Source: Benincasa hispida (Eukaryota > Streptophyta > Magnoliopsida > Cucurbitales > Cucurbitaceae). From it: DNA of 64,000 nucleotides. The notes beneath the pieces were generated by a model. That model searched no databases and was not told where the DNA came from. It saw nothing but the letters and a program-made list of their open reading frames with translations. Where the stretch lies: positions 47,826,373 through 47,890,372 of the forward strand of contig NC_052353.1 in NCBI RefSeq assembly GCF_009727055.1. Direction: 5' to 3'. Below, one piece after another: positions 1 to 11,843 of the stretch. The number at the start of each line of letters is the position of its first letter. The first letter of the stretch is position 1. The position numbers and the translations under genes were made by a program.

Positions 1-1129
1 AACCTCTTGGTTTTGAAAGCTTTGATAATCCAAATCATGTTTTTAAATTAAATAAAGCACTTTATGGTCTTAAACAAGCTTCTAGAGCTTGGTATGACCG
101 TTTGAGTAAATTTTTGCTATAAAATGGTTTTAAAATGGAACTTATTGATACTATTCTTTTTATCAAAATTAAAGATAATGATATTTTATTAGTGCAAATC
201 TATGTTGATGATATTATATTTGGTGCTACTAACTCTTCTCTTTGTGAAGAGTTTTCTAAGTACACATAGTGAGTTTGAAATGAGCATGATAGGAGAACTT
301 AAATTCTTCCTTGGGCTTCAAATTAAACAACTTGAAAATGGAATCTTCATACATCAAGAAAAGTACACAAGGGATCTACTCAAAAGGTTTAAGTTCGATA
401 ATGCAAAAGTAGCAAAGACCCCGATGAGTACGACTACAAAGCTTGATAAGGATGAAAAAGGTTAAAACATAGATATTAAAGCTTATAGAGATATGATCGG
501 ATCCTTGCTTTACTTAACTGCGAGTAGGCCTGATATTATGTTTAGTGTATGCGTGTGTGCTAGATTTCAATCATGTCATAAAGAATCGCACTTGCATGCT
601 GTAAAAAGAATTTTTGAATATTTGCTTGGTACTGTTGATTTAGGCTTATGGTATCCTAAAAATGCATCTTTAGATTTCATTGCATATTCTAATGCTGATT
701 TTGCTGGATAGGAAAAGTACTAGTGGAACATGTCATTTTCTAGGTAGTTCTTTAGTCTTGGTATAGTAAAAAGCAAAATTCTGTTGCATTATCTACCACT
801 GAGGCTGAATATATTGTTGTTGCTAGTTGTTGTTCTCAAGTTTTATGGATGAAATAAAGTTGCGTGATTTTGGTTTAAATTTTGAACAAGTACTAATATT
901 TTGTGATAATACTAGTTCAATTAATTTAACTAAAAATCCTATTCAACATTCTAGAACAAAGCATATAGATAGTAGACATCATTTTCTTCGAGAGCATGTG
1001 CAAAATAAGAATATTGTCATTAATTATGTTAATACTGAGAACCAAGTAGCAGATATTCTTACAAAGGTATTAAATGAAGAAGCCTTTTGTAAATATAGAC
1101 TTACACTTGGTATTATTAGAATTGCCTAA
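1..1129 (+). pseudogene. Ty1/copia pol remnant (RT and RNase H), SIRE-like
   Basis: This is the C-terminal part of a copia polyprotein entering from the left edge. Reverse transcriptase begins in frame 3 with [17 protein letters not shown], and the catalytic YVDD is at 201-212. RT continues with ELKFFLGLQI and YTRDLLKRF in another frame from about 270, so a frame change lies near 255-270. RNase H follows as MIGSLLYLTASRPDIMFSVC (493-711), a broken stretch with STSGTCHF and TTEAEY around 715-815, and a last block with HSRTKHIDSRHHFLREHVQ and QVADILTK (827-1129). In-frame stops lie near 120 and 463. RT and RNase H would copy element RNA into DNA in virus-like particles. The wording of the RNase H part is closest to the SIRE/Maximus lineage as I remember it. 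It ends about 185 bp before the 3' LTR. It cannot be functional. Confidence 0.93.
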
Positions 1130-1313
1130 TTATGTTTGATAGGGGGAGCATTATTCATATTTCTATGAATTTATGTGTTATAATTTATTGAGGGGGGCAT
1201 TATTTGTATGATTAAGGGGAGGAAAATCACTTGTATATCTTTTTGTTGATAACAAAAGGGGGAGAAGTATTTTTGGTATTATGGGGATTTGTCATCATTA
1301 AAAAGGGGGAGAT
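1130..1313 (+). other. copia 3' untranslated spacer with five purine tracts
   Basis: This spacer separates the pol stop from the 3' LTR. It holds five G-rich purine runs at about 1140, 1190, 1215, 1255 and 1301. The last, AAAAAGGGGGAGAT, directly precedes TGTTAG and is the likely polypurine tract priming plus-strand DNA. The first two runs are each followed by a GCATTATT-type sequence, so they look like a local duplication. Confidence 0.7.
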
Positions 1314-2776
1314 TGTTAGCTTTAGGGCTTCAATCAAACTAAGTATTTTGATGATAAAAAAACTCAGATTTTTTGTACTAATATTTTCAGTGTTTCAGAG
1401 TCACTATCTTGTAGAGTTCGGAAAGACGATTCCAACGGAATTTGAATCACTCAAATCGGAGTTCAAACGAGAAAGTAATAAGAAAAAGAAGATTGGAGAG
1501 GAAATCCAACGTGGCAGTGACACGTGGCACCTTGTTGATGTGGCACACAANNNNNNNNNNNNNNNNNNNNNNNNNNNNNNNNNNNNNNNNNNNNNNNNNN
1601 NNNNNNNNNNNNNNNNNNNNNNNNNNNNNNNNNNNNNNNNNNNNNNNNNNNNNNNNNNNNNNNNNNNNNNNNNNNNNNNNNNNNNNNNNNNNNNNNNNNN
1701 NNNNNNNNNNNNNNNNNNNNNNNNNNNNNNNNNNNNNNNNNNNNNNNNNNNNNNNNNNNNNNNNNNNNNNNNNNNNNNNNNNNNNNNNNNNNNNNNNNNN
1801 NNNNNNNNNNNNNNNNNNNNNNNNNNNNNNNNNNNNNNNNNNNNNNNNNNNNNNNNNNNNNNNNNNNNNNNNNNNNNNNNNNNNNNNNNNNNNNNNNNNN
1901 NNNNNNNNNNNNNNNNNNNNNNNNNNNNNNNNNNNNNNNNNNNNNNNNNNNNNNNNNNNNNNNNNNNNNNNNNNNNNNNNNNNNNNNNNNNNNNNNNNNN
2001 NTTCATTTGTAATCATATCCAATGGCCAAAATTTATCCCCTCGCTTATAAATTCGACTTGATTTTACTCTTCATTGACACACCAAAAGCTATCAAGTCTT
2101 AAGCTCTCAATTCTCTCTACTCTCAAATTCTTGTCCTCCTTTCTCCTAAATTGGCCTAGAGTTATTTTTGCGAGTTTTTTTTAGTGCTCAACTTGTGTAT
2201 TTAGCCTTCAGGAGGTAATATTGTGAGGTTTTCTTTTGATTTTTAGGAATTGTATTAAGGTGTGGGTACACCTTGGGTTGTGAGAAAAAGAAATTGGTTT
2301 GATCCTGAACCATTAAAAAAGATCTTGGGTTTCTCTTTAGCCTAGGAAAAAGAGGGTCATGTGTTGGTTTGGTCCTCACCTGCAAAAGGATCACTTAGTG
2401 AAATATCTAAGGAGTCTTGGAGAGTAGAGTAGATAATTTGTCGAACCACTATAATTCCCGGTGTTTTCTCTTCCTCTCTCTCTTTTATTTCTTGTTTTCA
2501 AATTTTTTACTTCTTGTCTTAGTTTTTTTTTTTTTTATCTTTCTAAATTGCATGATTTAATTTTTAGTGTGTTATTTAAATTTATCCTTGATTAAATTGT
2601 CTTTAAATTTGAAGTTATCATAGCTTGCATGATTTAGGTTTTGTTTTGCATAAATTTTCTTTAATCAAATTAGTGGGTTAACTTTATTGAACATTGTTTG
2701 AAGATAAAATTATTTAAAAAAAAAAAAATTGGTAGTCAACCCTATTCATCCCATCTAGTATTGCCTTTAAATCCTA
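1314..2776 (+). mobile_element. 3' LTR of the SIRE-like copia element (contains N gap)
   Basis: The LTR starts TGTTAGC straight after the polypurine tract. A TATA-type box (TATAAA, 2046-2051) lies after the gap. The right end is placed near ATCCTA at about 2776, because the next bases match a different LTR family (see 2777-3100). The motif CCCTATTCATCCCATCTAG near the end is typical of the 3' part of copia LTRs. The end coordinate is approximate and no TSD can be shown because the 5' end of the element is outside the window. Confidence 0.65.
1551..2001. other. assembly gap (451 N)
   Basis: A run of 451 N lies inside the copia 3' LTR. Apparent reading frames across it are meaningless. Confidence 1.
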
Positions 2777-3100
2777 TAGAAGGGAGTTTACAAGTAGAAG
2801 GAAAGATATCATCAAGTGAGAAGGATTCTCGCACACTCAGGGGAGCCTAAGTGTTTCAACGTTAATATACACATACTTAGGGAGAGCCTAAGTTTAAGTG
2901 AGAAGGAGTCTAGCTAAGTCGTGTTGTACGTGATTAGTTAAGTCGGGTTGTACATACGTCACTGTAATCTTCGTTATTTATATATAAGTACAACGTTGTA
3001 ATTGCTTGACTTTTGTATATTAGTGGATTGTCTTTCCCCCACTACCTCTCAGATGTAGATGATTCATCACCAGACTGGATTACCATGTGTGTTTATTCTC
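2777..3100 (+). mobile_element. copia LTR fragment (same family as 9073-13991)
   Basis: The stretch from GAGTTTACAAGTAGAAGG through the repeated GGGGAGCCTAAGT phrases and GTCACTGTAATCTTCG matches 9619-9638 joined to 11609-11843. It is therefore a second copy of the LTR that hosts the two solo LTRs further right. Here it is not interrupted, which shows what the empty insertion site looked like. The right limit is approximate. Confidence 0.7.
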
Positions 3101-3195
3101 AATTTACTCTCTCTTGCTTTCTTGTTGTCTCTATCTTTGCCAGGACGTTGTGTGTGATAACTGCATAGTGTGTAAGAAACCATGTTAAATAACAA

Positions 3196-3213
3196 CCCCC
3201 CCCCCCCCCCCCC
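3196..3213. repeat. poly-C run (18 bp)
   Basis: An uninterrupted run of 18 C, followed within 100 bp by an (AT)n run and poly-T. Its length may be unreliable for assembly reasons. Confidence 0.9.
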
Positions 3214-3831
3214 ACTTTGCAGTTTGGTTTTTTAAATTTTTTATTATACAACTCCACTTCATTTAATCCTAAATGTAAATATATATATATATGTTTTTTT
3301 TTTTTTGACAAAAATACAAAATTCTTTATTAAGCATCATACAGAAACACAAAGATGTTATAAGAAAGCACACCAATTATAGGCTACATAAGAAGAGTTGT
3401 AATAAAAATAATAATAAACAAAAGCTTTGATTTAGAGATCCTAATAGAGAATGATGCAACACACAATTTTATAATTAATTAACAACAAAAAGATGATGTC
3501 ACGATAAACAAGGCACTCCACATTAATTTAGTGTAAATTGGAAAGTGTTAACTTAAACGTAATTTAACTCACTTAATGCATTATATCCTCAATTAAAAAG
3601 GTTAGATATTCCATCCCAATTTTTGCATGTTGAACTCATAATATATACAAGTCTAAAGTAAAGTTGTAGTGAGATGTAGTATACCACAATGAGCATATCT
3701 TAATTAATATGGTGGTTGTATTATCAATCTCCAGTCAGAAGTTTGATTTCCTCACTCCACTACAAAAAGAAAAGAAAAGAGATGTAATAAATATAATATG
3801 CTTTACAAAAATTAAAAACCATTCGTTTCCT
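3214..3831. other. AT-rich intergenic DNA, nothing recognised
   Basis: No domain, LTR end or tandem repeat was recognised here beyond short AT-rich simple sequence. Confidence 0.5.
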
Positions 3832-5745
3832 ATGACTTAATACTTTGTAACTTGATCCAAAATATTTCGTTGTTATTAAAAAAAACGATGTTGATATACA
3901 AAATTGAAAAACTCAATTTCTATTTTTCAAATTCATATATCACCATTTTATTTTTGTTGTTGGTTATTGCTCGAAGCTCATGGCAAGCCCAAAGTTCAAA
4001 AGGAAACAAAAGCATACATAAGAGTCTGCATGTCCTAAAAGGAAAAGTCAAATCAAACCCCTCAAATTTCGAGTCAACTAATCGAACTCATAAAGTTTTG
4101 CCAAAGAGAAAATGACCGAGTCAAGCTTGTCACTAGGCACCAATGAACCTTGGGAGTCGCATTCATTTTGAAAACACTAATATTGCTTATACTTCCAAGC
4201 AGTTGATAGAGGGAAGAACCTTATAAATAGTCCCATCCCAACAAACTCGAGAGATAAGTAATTTTCTTTGTACTTAACGGAGCTAAATACTTCATGTACT
4301 AACTTAGATATTGTAGTGTGCTTAGCTCGACACCAAACTAACGCAACTACTCTAGTGTATGTCAGTTCCAGGACACGTTAGGACCAAATGAGTGCACAAG
4401 GCTCAATAACGTGGGACTTTTCTGGTGCCAAAAATTTTAATATTTAAATATTAATGAAATTTTCTCAAAAGAACATTATATTTAGGTAACTTATAACTTA
4501 TATTTAGCCAAACATAAAAATTTAAAAATTAAGATCTTATTTAATATCCATTTGATTTTTACAAATTGTGATTGTTGTCTCCCATTTTCCTTTGCAATTA
4601 TTTTATATCTCATTAAGAAAACATTTGAATAAGAATATTTGAATTTGTAGGCCTGATTTTTTCTTTTCAATAATCGTTTTTTTTTTAAATTTACCAATGA
4701 ATTTAAAAATGTCAGTAAAAAATATATTTTTGGTCTCATACTTTAAATTTATTCAATTGGTGGAGGTCGCCGGACTAGCTTTCAATCGTCCAATTTTAGA
4801 TTCTATGTAGTTTTTATTTAACCTTGAGGAATTTAGTCTTTCAACTTTTTTTCTTTTACTAAAAAATTGATTAAATAGCAGTAATAAATTTCATAAAAAA
4901 TACAATTGTTGAAATATGTTTGTTTAAAAATTTATAGTAAAAATATTAATAGACAACATTTAAAAAAAATATACCTAAACTTAATATTAGGGACTAACTT
5001 AGAAATTTATTAAAAGTGATAATGATTGAAATGAATAATTAAAAGTAATAATAAAATTAAAAACACAAAAATGTTTATTCAAGAAGAGGAATGTGGTTTT
5101 TAGGTCTAATAAAAAATAATTTTGAGGGAAGAAAATAAAAAAGGGTAAGAGAGGAAAAGAAAAAGCCGATGAAGGTGAATGGAACAGAGAGTTCCAAATG
5201 ACCCTCTCTGACCCCTTTTTCTATTTCATTATCTATGCTTATTTTTCTTTTTCTTCTTCTTTTCTTTCCTTTTCAACTCTTTCTGTCATTGGAAAAACAA
5301 AAAAAAAATTGTGTACTTAAATGCAGGTGTACCCGTTTTTTTGCAGAGACATAAGAAAGCTTTTTTTTTCAGCTGATAAAAGTTTTGTTGAGCTTTTTGT
5401 TTGTGAGGGCCGAAATTGATCCTAACGATGTTCAAATGTGAGCAATAGCAGATAATCTAGTATGTAGACTATTTGACGTTGCTGACATTAAATTTAACTA
5501 TTTTTGGTAATTCGCATATATCTGTAAAGCTCAGGTGTGGTTTTTTTGGTGTTTGGGATGCTGAATTTTTATCTTAGAGGTACTGATGTTTTTTTTTAAA
5601 ACATAAATAATATGTTTTTATGATATTATTCTTATTTGGAAACTTGCCTGTATTCAATAGTTCTACATATATATATTATATATATATATATATAATATAT
5701 ATATAATAGTTAATAACCTATAGGTTGCACTTTATCTTATTATTT
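3832..5745. repeat. repeat block A (copy of block B)
   Basis: From TGACTTAATACTTTGTAAC to GGTTGCACTTTAT this block matches 13992-14425 plus 17524-18775. Inside is an LTR-like stretch with CTTATAAATAG at about 4220, which could be a TATA box. Block A keeps about 95 bp near 4045-4140 that B lacks, and it has many extra single bases between about 4600 and 5300. No protein domain is visible. It may be an old LTR or non-autonomous element; the class is not determined. Confidence 0.75.
5655..5712. repeat. (AT)n microsatellite
   Basis: Long alternating AT tract at the right side of block A. Block B has only a short version at about 18707-18720. Confidence 0.85.
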
Positions 5746-5817
5746 TTTAAGTACATATGTATTGTTGTTCTTATTTGGAAATTTTCATGGACGCCTTAAT
5801 GATCTGCTATAAAAAAT

Positions 5818-5890
5818 AGATGTCGCTATGGATTGGAATCAAGAAAAAGACAGATGTCGCTAGTGCTGCGGATTGGAATCAAGAAAAAGA
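5818..5890 (+). repeat. local tandem duplication, 33/39 bp
   Basis: AGATGTCGCTA...GGATTGGAATCAAGAAAAAGA occurs at 5818-5850 and again at 5852-5890. The second copy carries six extra bases (GTGCTG-like) in the middle. It is a simple two-unit duplication. Confidence 0.9.
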
Positions 5891-5892
5891 AT

Positions 5893-6010
5893 GGCAGATA
5901 AATCAGAATATAAATTACCAATTGATCCTATAGATCTATTGGTCCGACTAGGGTTGAAAAAATAAGTTTAATTTTTTAATGAAACTTTTGCTACACATGT
6001 GGTGAAAGGG
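5893..6010. other. AT-rich spacer, nothing recognised
   Basis: Short spacer between the 33/39-bp duplication and the inverted-repeat segment. No feature was recognised. Confidence 0.5.
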
Positions 6011-6460
6011 CTATACTTACACCACCATCGTACTCTAAAAGCACCTCTAGCATACCTTGGTATTTATATCTTTTAGGTGTTGTTTAATTTTCCAATGTGG
6101 GATGACTTTCATCCATTTCCTTTTTAACTTTTGCTATGGGCCTAAGCCTAAAAGTCATTTCCAACATCTGCCCCCCAAAAAACATATGAAATCTACCTTT
6201 TGCTTACACATGAGAGTCCATTGGCAGTCTTATACAGTATCACATTAGAGATGACCATGTTTATCGTAGTCCTAACATGATGGTCATCCCTATTAAAATT
6301 TTCATTCTTTTAAGTTGTGCTTTCCCCATGAATATTGCAATGGAATGGAGAAAAATGGAGATCATGATAGAGATGATAATCACATTAGCGCTAAGATAGA
6401 CATGGTCATCCATAACACGATATATTATAAAACGTGATAGTGACTTTGGTGTAAGTATAA
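6011..6460. repeat. possible small inverted-repeat element
   Basis: TATACTTACACC (6011-6022) recurs inverted as GGTGTAAGTATA (6449-6460). The 450-bp interval could be a small TIR element or a chance pair. No clear target duplication was found. Confidence 0.3.
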
Positions 6461-7549
6461 GATTAGATTTCATACCTTTGTGAGGGGCTGGTGATCATTG
6501 ATCATTTAAAGAGTTGAGAAAGGGTCATCCGTAGAAAAATTTCATCACCTAGAGTATTGGGTTCTACTCCCACTTGCTAGAATATATATATTTTTTATTA
6601 TTTTTCTACGATTTTATAATGGCATTTTCCAATTTTTTTTAATGAAATTGGATGTGGATATTAAATAATTTTGAAAATAATTTTACACTTCAATTCTAAA
6701 CCAATTCTCCTTTCTTCTCTTTTTATTTTAATAGGAATAACTTCAAGTTTTTAAAACAATTTCAAAAGTTAAAATTGTGGGAAAATATTCATAAAATTAA
6801 TTAATTTTTAACAAATTTACAATATCACGACTCTTCATAGGGTAGATTTTTTTAAAGCGATAAAATCTAATGAAATGGTACATCTTTTCTGAAAAAAACA
6901 CAACTTTTCATACCAAGAGATATAACCTATTTGAATTGCCTAGTCTATAAAAACATAGAAAATTATTCTCCTGAATCTCAATCTCGATCTTTTATATACA
7001 ATTATTCATACATTGTAGTGATTATCAAATCTTGTGGTTGAAATACTCATGGGATATTAATTTGTCCCATCTTGAAATTCAACTTAGACGGTATTTTGTC
7101 ATAAGAAACATTGAGAATTGTAGAGTTTATTTTGTCGTAAGAAACCATCAGATTTCATTGGGTCATATTAATTGCCTTCATTGCTCCTTTATTCTCTTCT
7201 AATTTCTTTTAAAAAAATGAAATTATTTTCTTGTGTTTCATTATATATTTATCTTTGTTATCTTTCTTCATTTTATTTGTGATTAATCAGTACATTTAAA
7301 ATATTGATATTCTTATTTCAATATAAATTTTCTAGAAAAGTTAAAGGTAAATATTTAATTTTTTAACTATGTACTATACCTGATGGAAAAAAAATTGCAA
7401 AATGAGTTTGACTATATTTTTATAAAAAATTTATCAATTCTAAAAAAAAATCACTAAAACGTTTGAATTTTTAAAAACAAAATATAAAAAATACAATTAT
7501 CAAACATATTTTTAGTTTTCAATTTAAAAAAAATGAAAACTAAAAACAA
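6461..7549. other. AT-rich intergenic DNA, nothing recognised
   Basis: I see no coding domain and no element ends here. Short reading frames are typical of random AT-rich sequence. Confidence 0.5.
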
Positions 7550-8990
7550 TTACTATGGTTTCGGTTGATAACCATTTTGTTTTTTTTATTTTTGAAAATT
7601 AAACCTACGGATACTACTTTCATCCCCAAATTTCTTCATTCGTTATCTACTTTTCATCAACAGTTTAAAAAACCAAGCAAAATTTTGAGATTTTAAAAAG
7701 TAGCTTTCAAAAAGTTGTTTTTGTTTTTAGAATTTGGCTAAGGATTCAACCATTGTACTTGAGAAAGATGCAAATCATTGTAAGAAATGTGAATGATATA
7801 TGCTTAATTTTCAAAAACAAAAACAACAAACCAAATGGTTATTAAAGAGGGCCATATTTTTGGCTTTTTGTCTTTAACGAAATCAGTTGCTAAACGTATA
7901 CGGTTTTTGTTTTCTAGAAACTAAGAATAAAAATAGATATTAAAAAATCAAAATTCAAATAATTATCAAATAGAACCTTAGGACCCGTTTAGTAACCATT
8001 TTGGTCCCGTTTGGTAACCATTTCGTTTCTAGTTTTTAGTTTTTTAAAATCAAATCTACTTCTATAAGTCTTATAAACATACATATAAATAAGTTATTTT
8101 ATATATTGTAAATATATATTTATAAAATATTAAAGATATAAATAATTAAATTGGGGTCGGGATTAAGGGGTTGGGGCGGGGATACGGTCCCCATCCCCGA
8201 ACAGGGCCCCAAAAAATTTTCCTGGTTTAACCCCATCCCCAGTCAAACCGAGGATTCCCCACCCCGATCGGAGCAGAGCCCCATGGAGACCTTATCCTGC
8301 GGGAAATTTTGCCAACCCTATCTATTTCTTCCCAATTTCTTCAATGATTGCATCTTTCTTAAGTACAATGGTTGAATTCTTAGCCAAATTCTAAATTCCA
8401 AAAACAAGTTTTTAAAAGCTACTTTTTTTAGCTTTCAAAATTTTGCTTGATTTTTTAAACCATTGGTAAAAAGTAGATAACAAGAAAAGAAATTTGGAGA
8501 TAGAAGTAGTGCTATAGGCTTAATTTTCAAAAACAAAAAAATCAAAGACCAAATGGTTATCAAACGAAACCTTCGTTTTTTTGCAATACCAAAAAACAAA
8601 AATCTGTATATTTCTTTAGTACAATGGTTGAATTCTTAACCATTGATTTAAAAAAAAAAAAAACCAAATGGTTAAAAAACCAAGCAAAAAACGAAATGGT
8701 TACTAAATGAGCCTTTCACATTTTATTTTTGGGTTTTGAAAATTGAACCTATTTCCTCCCCATTTCTTACAATGATTTATATCTTTCTTAAGTACAAAGG
8801 TTGAATTATTAGCCAAATTTCAAAACAAAAATAAGTTTTTAAAAGCTATCATCTTTTTAGTTGCAAAATTTAGCTTGATTTTTTAAACTATTGGTGAAAA
8901 GTAGATAACAAAGAAAGAAATTTGGAGGTAGAAGCCGCAGGTTAATTTTGAAAATAAAAAACCAAACGGTTACCAAACGAGGTTTTAGGA
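7550..8990. repeat. cluster of MITE-like elements with GTTTGGTAACCATTT-type ends
   Basis: Ends reading (C)GTTTGGTAACCATTT and, inverted, AAATGGTTA(C/T)CAAACG recur through this interval, at about 7560, 7840, 7990, 8015, 8555, 8690 and 8970. The sequence between them repeats in both orientations. For example, the phrase with AGTACAATGGTTGAATTCTTAG at about 8360 recurs at about 8620 and 8795 and appears inverted at about 7750. This fits several nested or tandem copies of one non-coding terminal-inverted-repeat family. Exact element limits are unresolved. Confidence 0.6.
8150..8320. repeat. GC-rich island inside the MITE cluster
   Basis: A sharply GC-rich segment with GGGGTCGGG, GGGGCGGGGAT and CCCCATCCCCG blocks interrupts very AT-rich repeats. 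It looks like a separate inserted repeat with self-complementary G- and C-blocks. The 74-residue frame across it resembles no family. Confidence 0.45.
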
Positions 8991-9633
8991 ACTTGATTAA
9001 TTAGGGCAGGAAGTCCAATTATAAGGATGCAAAGAATATATTGTCTAGAAATATATTTTGGCACTACCCCATTGTTAGAAATGTGATATTGACTAAATAT
9101 ATTTGTTTAAGATTTCTGCATTTGCTTCTTGGGCTTTTATGAGTTATTTCCGCTTTTGTCGTTGGTGGTATCTGTCTCAAAGGTTGTTCCCATTTTGTAG
9201 AATATTTCTTTTCTTATTTAACTTATTTTGCAAAATATTTTATATGAGATGTTTTCCTTTTTTATGAGCTGACAATTTTATGTGGGAATATTTTCCATCA
9301 TTTTGCTTTGTTATTTAAGCCTAAGTTGTCCTTGTGCTAGGGTTGCCAAACATATTATTTTGTGAGATCCTTGAGTGTGTTTGATAGAAAATCTATTGCA
9401 TTGCATTGCATTGAAGAAGAAGGTTTTGTGCTTTGGTTGTGACGACGTGCTCTTTACAAGCTCTTACAATGAGCATTTCATAGTAACAAAGGTTGTTTGG
9501 TCATAGGGGGAGCCTAAGACATTATTGATCGAGAAGGATTTCTCACACCTTAGGAGTAGCCTAAGGTATTATTCATCAAGAAGGGCATTCTCAAGACGTA
9601 GAGGGAGTCTAAGTTCTCACGTGAAGAGAGTTT

Positions 9634-9638
9634 ACAAG
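9634..9638 (+). repeat. TSD ACAAG, left copy
   Basis: ACAAG directly precedes the TGAAGGAAC end of the minus-strand solo LTR. It matches 11604-11608. Confidence 0.9.
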
Positions 9639-11603
9639 TGAAGGAACTTGCTTTACAGAGATCATTGAGTGGAAGCAGATTGTCCAAATTCCATTATGAT
9701 TGAAAACACAAATTTTCAGTAAAACATACAGATTATGCATTCTAAGAAAAATTACAACATGCTCTTTAAACAAGAAATGAAGTTCAAGAGATTATACCTT
9801 TGAAGAACACTTCTTTTTGTAAAACCCTTGAACTGTCACGAACTCAACAAACAACAACAATCATGAAGACCCTTTTGAAGAAATCTCGAACCAAAAGTAT
9901 GAAGACACTACCACAGGGAGTCCTCGATATTCTCAGTGTGAGAACCCAGAGGTGGTGGGCTCTAACTATTTTGGTTAGGGGGGAGTTGAGTTTAGAGGAG
10001 GAAGAAGATTGAAGACTTTCTATCGTATAGCAAAGTTCTCAATCGTTTAGTGAATAATCTCCATCGTATAGGTTCTCACTTGTCGTGTAGATTCTGTGTG
10101 TCGTATCGAAGAAGAAAACAAATTTGCATTTATTTCAATTTTCCATAAAACCACTTAACTAGCCACTGTGGTTAGAGAGAAATAGGATTTATTATTTCAA
10201 AATAATAAAATAATATAAATAAATATGATAACTAACTGATCATATTATATTTATAATCTATAGTTTTAATATTATATCATATATATTATAAACTAAAGTT
10301 CGTTTTCTCTATTTTATGGCATTTAATATAGATCATATTTATATTAAAATTAACAACTATTTGAATCTCATTCAAATATTTATTTCCTCCAAGTAAAATA
10401 TAATGTATCAAATACATTATAACAATTATATCATATATAATTGAATCAATTTAATTATATCATATATAATTAAATTTATTGTTATTAATCTGAACAATTC
10501 AAACTAACCCAAAAACTGATTCTCAACTAAATTCTTTTGAGCTATCAAGGGAACCTTATGGACCTGTAGCTTGAAGCTCCAACAGTACGTGAATAATTAA
10601 TTAAACACTTTAAATACATTAACCACCATCCGTTAATTTTCGGACACTCCACTAAAGATCGACAGCTACATTCTACATACTACAAATATATTTCTGTGTC
10701 CATTGGATATAACAAATCAACAATACGGTGACCCTTTACAAATTGTTCGAAAGTACAGGTGGGCCAAATTATGTTTTTCCTTTATAGTTACATCTAACTC
10801 CTTAAGTACCACTGATCCCTCTAATGAATAATATAGATCATAGTCCCACTATGACTAAACCCCTCTCGGGTCAAGAGACGGTGTGGCGCCACATTGTTCA
10901 AGACCCAGAATCAACTCTTAAGGGAGTAATTTATCTACTTATTCTTGCTTGGGAAAAGAGTAAATTCCATCTTATGTAGTTGTGTTCCCAGCTCCTCAAT
11001 CAGACGAATCTCCAAAATGATAGGCTTGTTGAGTCGGCGATCTGGCCACTCTCACCTATACAAATCAAAGGACCGCCCTCATAGACAAGAGTTCACAACT
11101 CACTCAGAATTAAGGTCATGGTACCTATGGTCATCCTAGTGAAATGAAAGTCTCTATTATGAATGACGTTATATAATGAGACTAAACATTTCGTGGTTCG
11201 GTCTTATACAAACTCCTTTGTATAGAATATCCCCCTTCGCATGTCTGATACATGAATGATTAGGATTAGATCATTTGTAAAAATTTATAACAATTGTAAC
11301 ATCTACAAAGCGGGTCATACTCGTAATGCCACTAAGATAAGATACCTTGCCTTATCCATATACTACAGACTATTTAGGTTATCACTTAAACATGATCCAC
11401 CTGTATGTCTCCACATACATGTTTAAGTTACAACAATAACCCTGGATGTTAGTTTATTGGTTTATGGTTAATGCAACCAAAATATCACATATTTTTTAGA
11501 CAAAGTGAATAAAATATCAAATATTAAAAATCACATAAGAGTTTGTTCATACATGGTTTACAAACTATAGAACTCTACGAGATTTAAGACATCAACCCCA
11601 ACA
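9639..11603 (-). mobile_element. solo LTR, copia family C, minus strand
   Basis: Read on the minus strand, it begins TGTTGGGGTTGATGTC and ends GTTCCTTCA. This is the same pattern as the other LTRs of the family at 11844, 25803 and 41912. Perfect 5-bp TSDs (ACAAG) flank it, so it arose by insertion followed by LTR-LTR recombination that removed the internal region. Length is 1,965 bp. Several CGTATAG/CGTTTAG motifs lie at 10020-10115. Confidence 0.92.
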
Positions 11604-11608
11604 ACAAG
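11604..11608 (+). repeat. TSD ACAAG, right copy
   Basis: Matches 9634-9638. The host sequence resumes with TAGAAGGAAAG, as in the uninterrupted copy at about 2795. Confidence 0.9.
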
Positions 11609-11838
11609 TAGAAGGAAAGATATCATGAAGTGAGAGGGAGTCTCACAGACTTAGGGGAGCCTAAGTGTTTCAACATTAACATACACATACTTAGGGGGAG
11701 CCTAAGTTTAAGTGAGAAGGAGTCTCACATCTAGAGGGAGCCTAGCTAGGTGATTAGCTAAGTCGGGTTATATGTGTGTCACTGTAATCTTCGCTATTTA
11801 CATATAAGTAGAATGTTGTAACTTAGCTAAGTTGAGTT

Positions 11839-11843
11839 GTACG
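11839..11843 (+). repeat. TSD GTACG, left copy
   Basis: Directly precedes TATTGGGGATGATGCC and matches 13964-13968. Confidence 0.9.

Noticed and set aside
1231..2061. Open frames of about 190-276 residues on both strands
   Set aside because: They run through 451 N; only the short flanks are real sequence and these belong to an LTR.
8151..8375. 74-residue frame in the GC-rich island
   Set aside because: Composition-driven; no domain and surrounded by MITE-like repeats.
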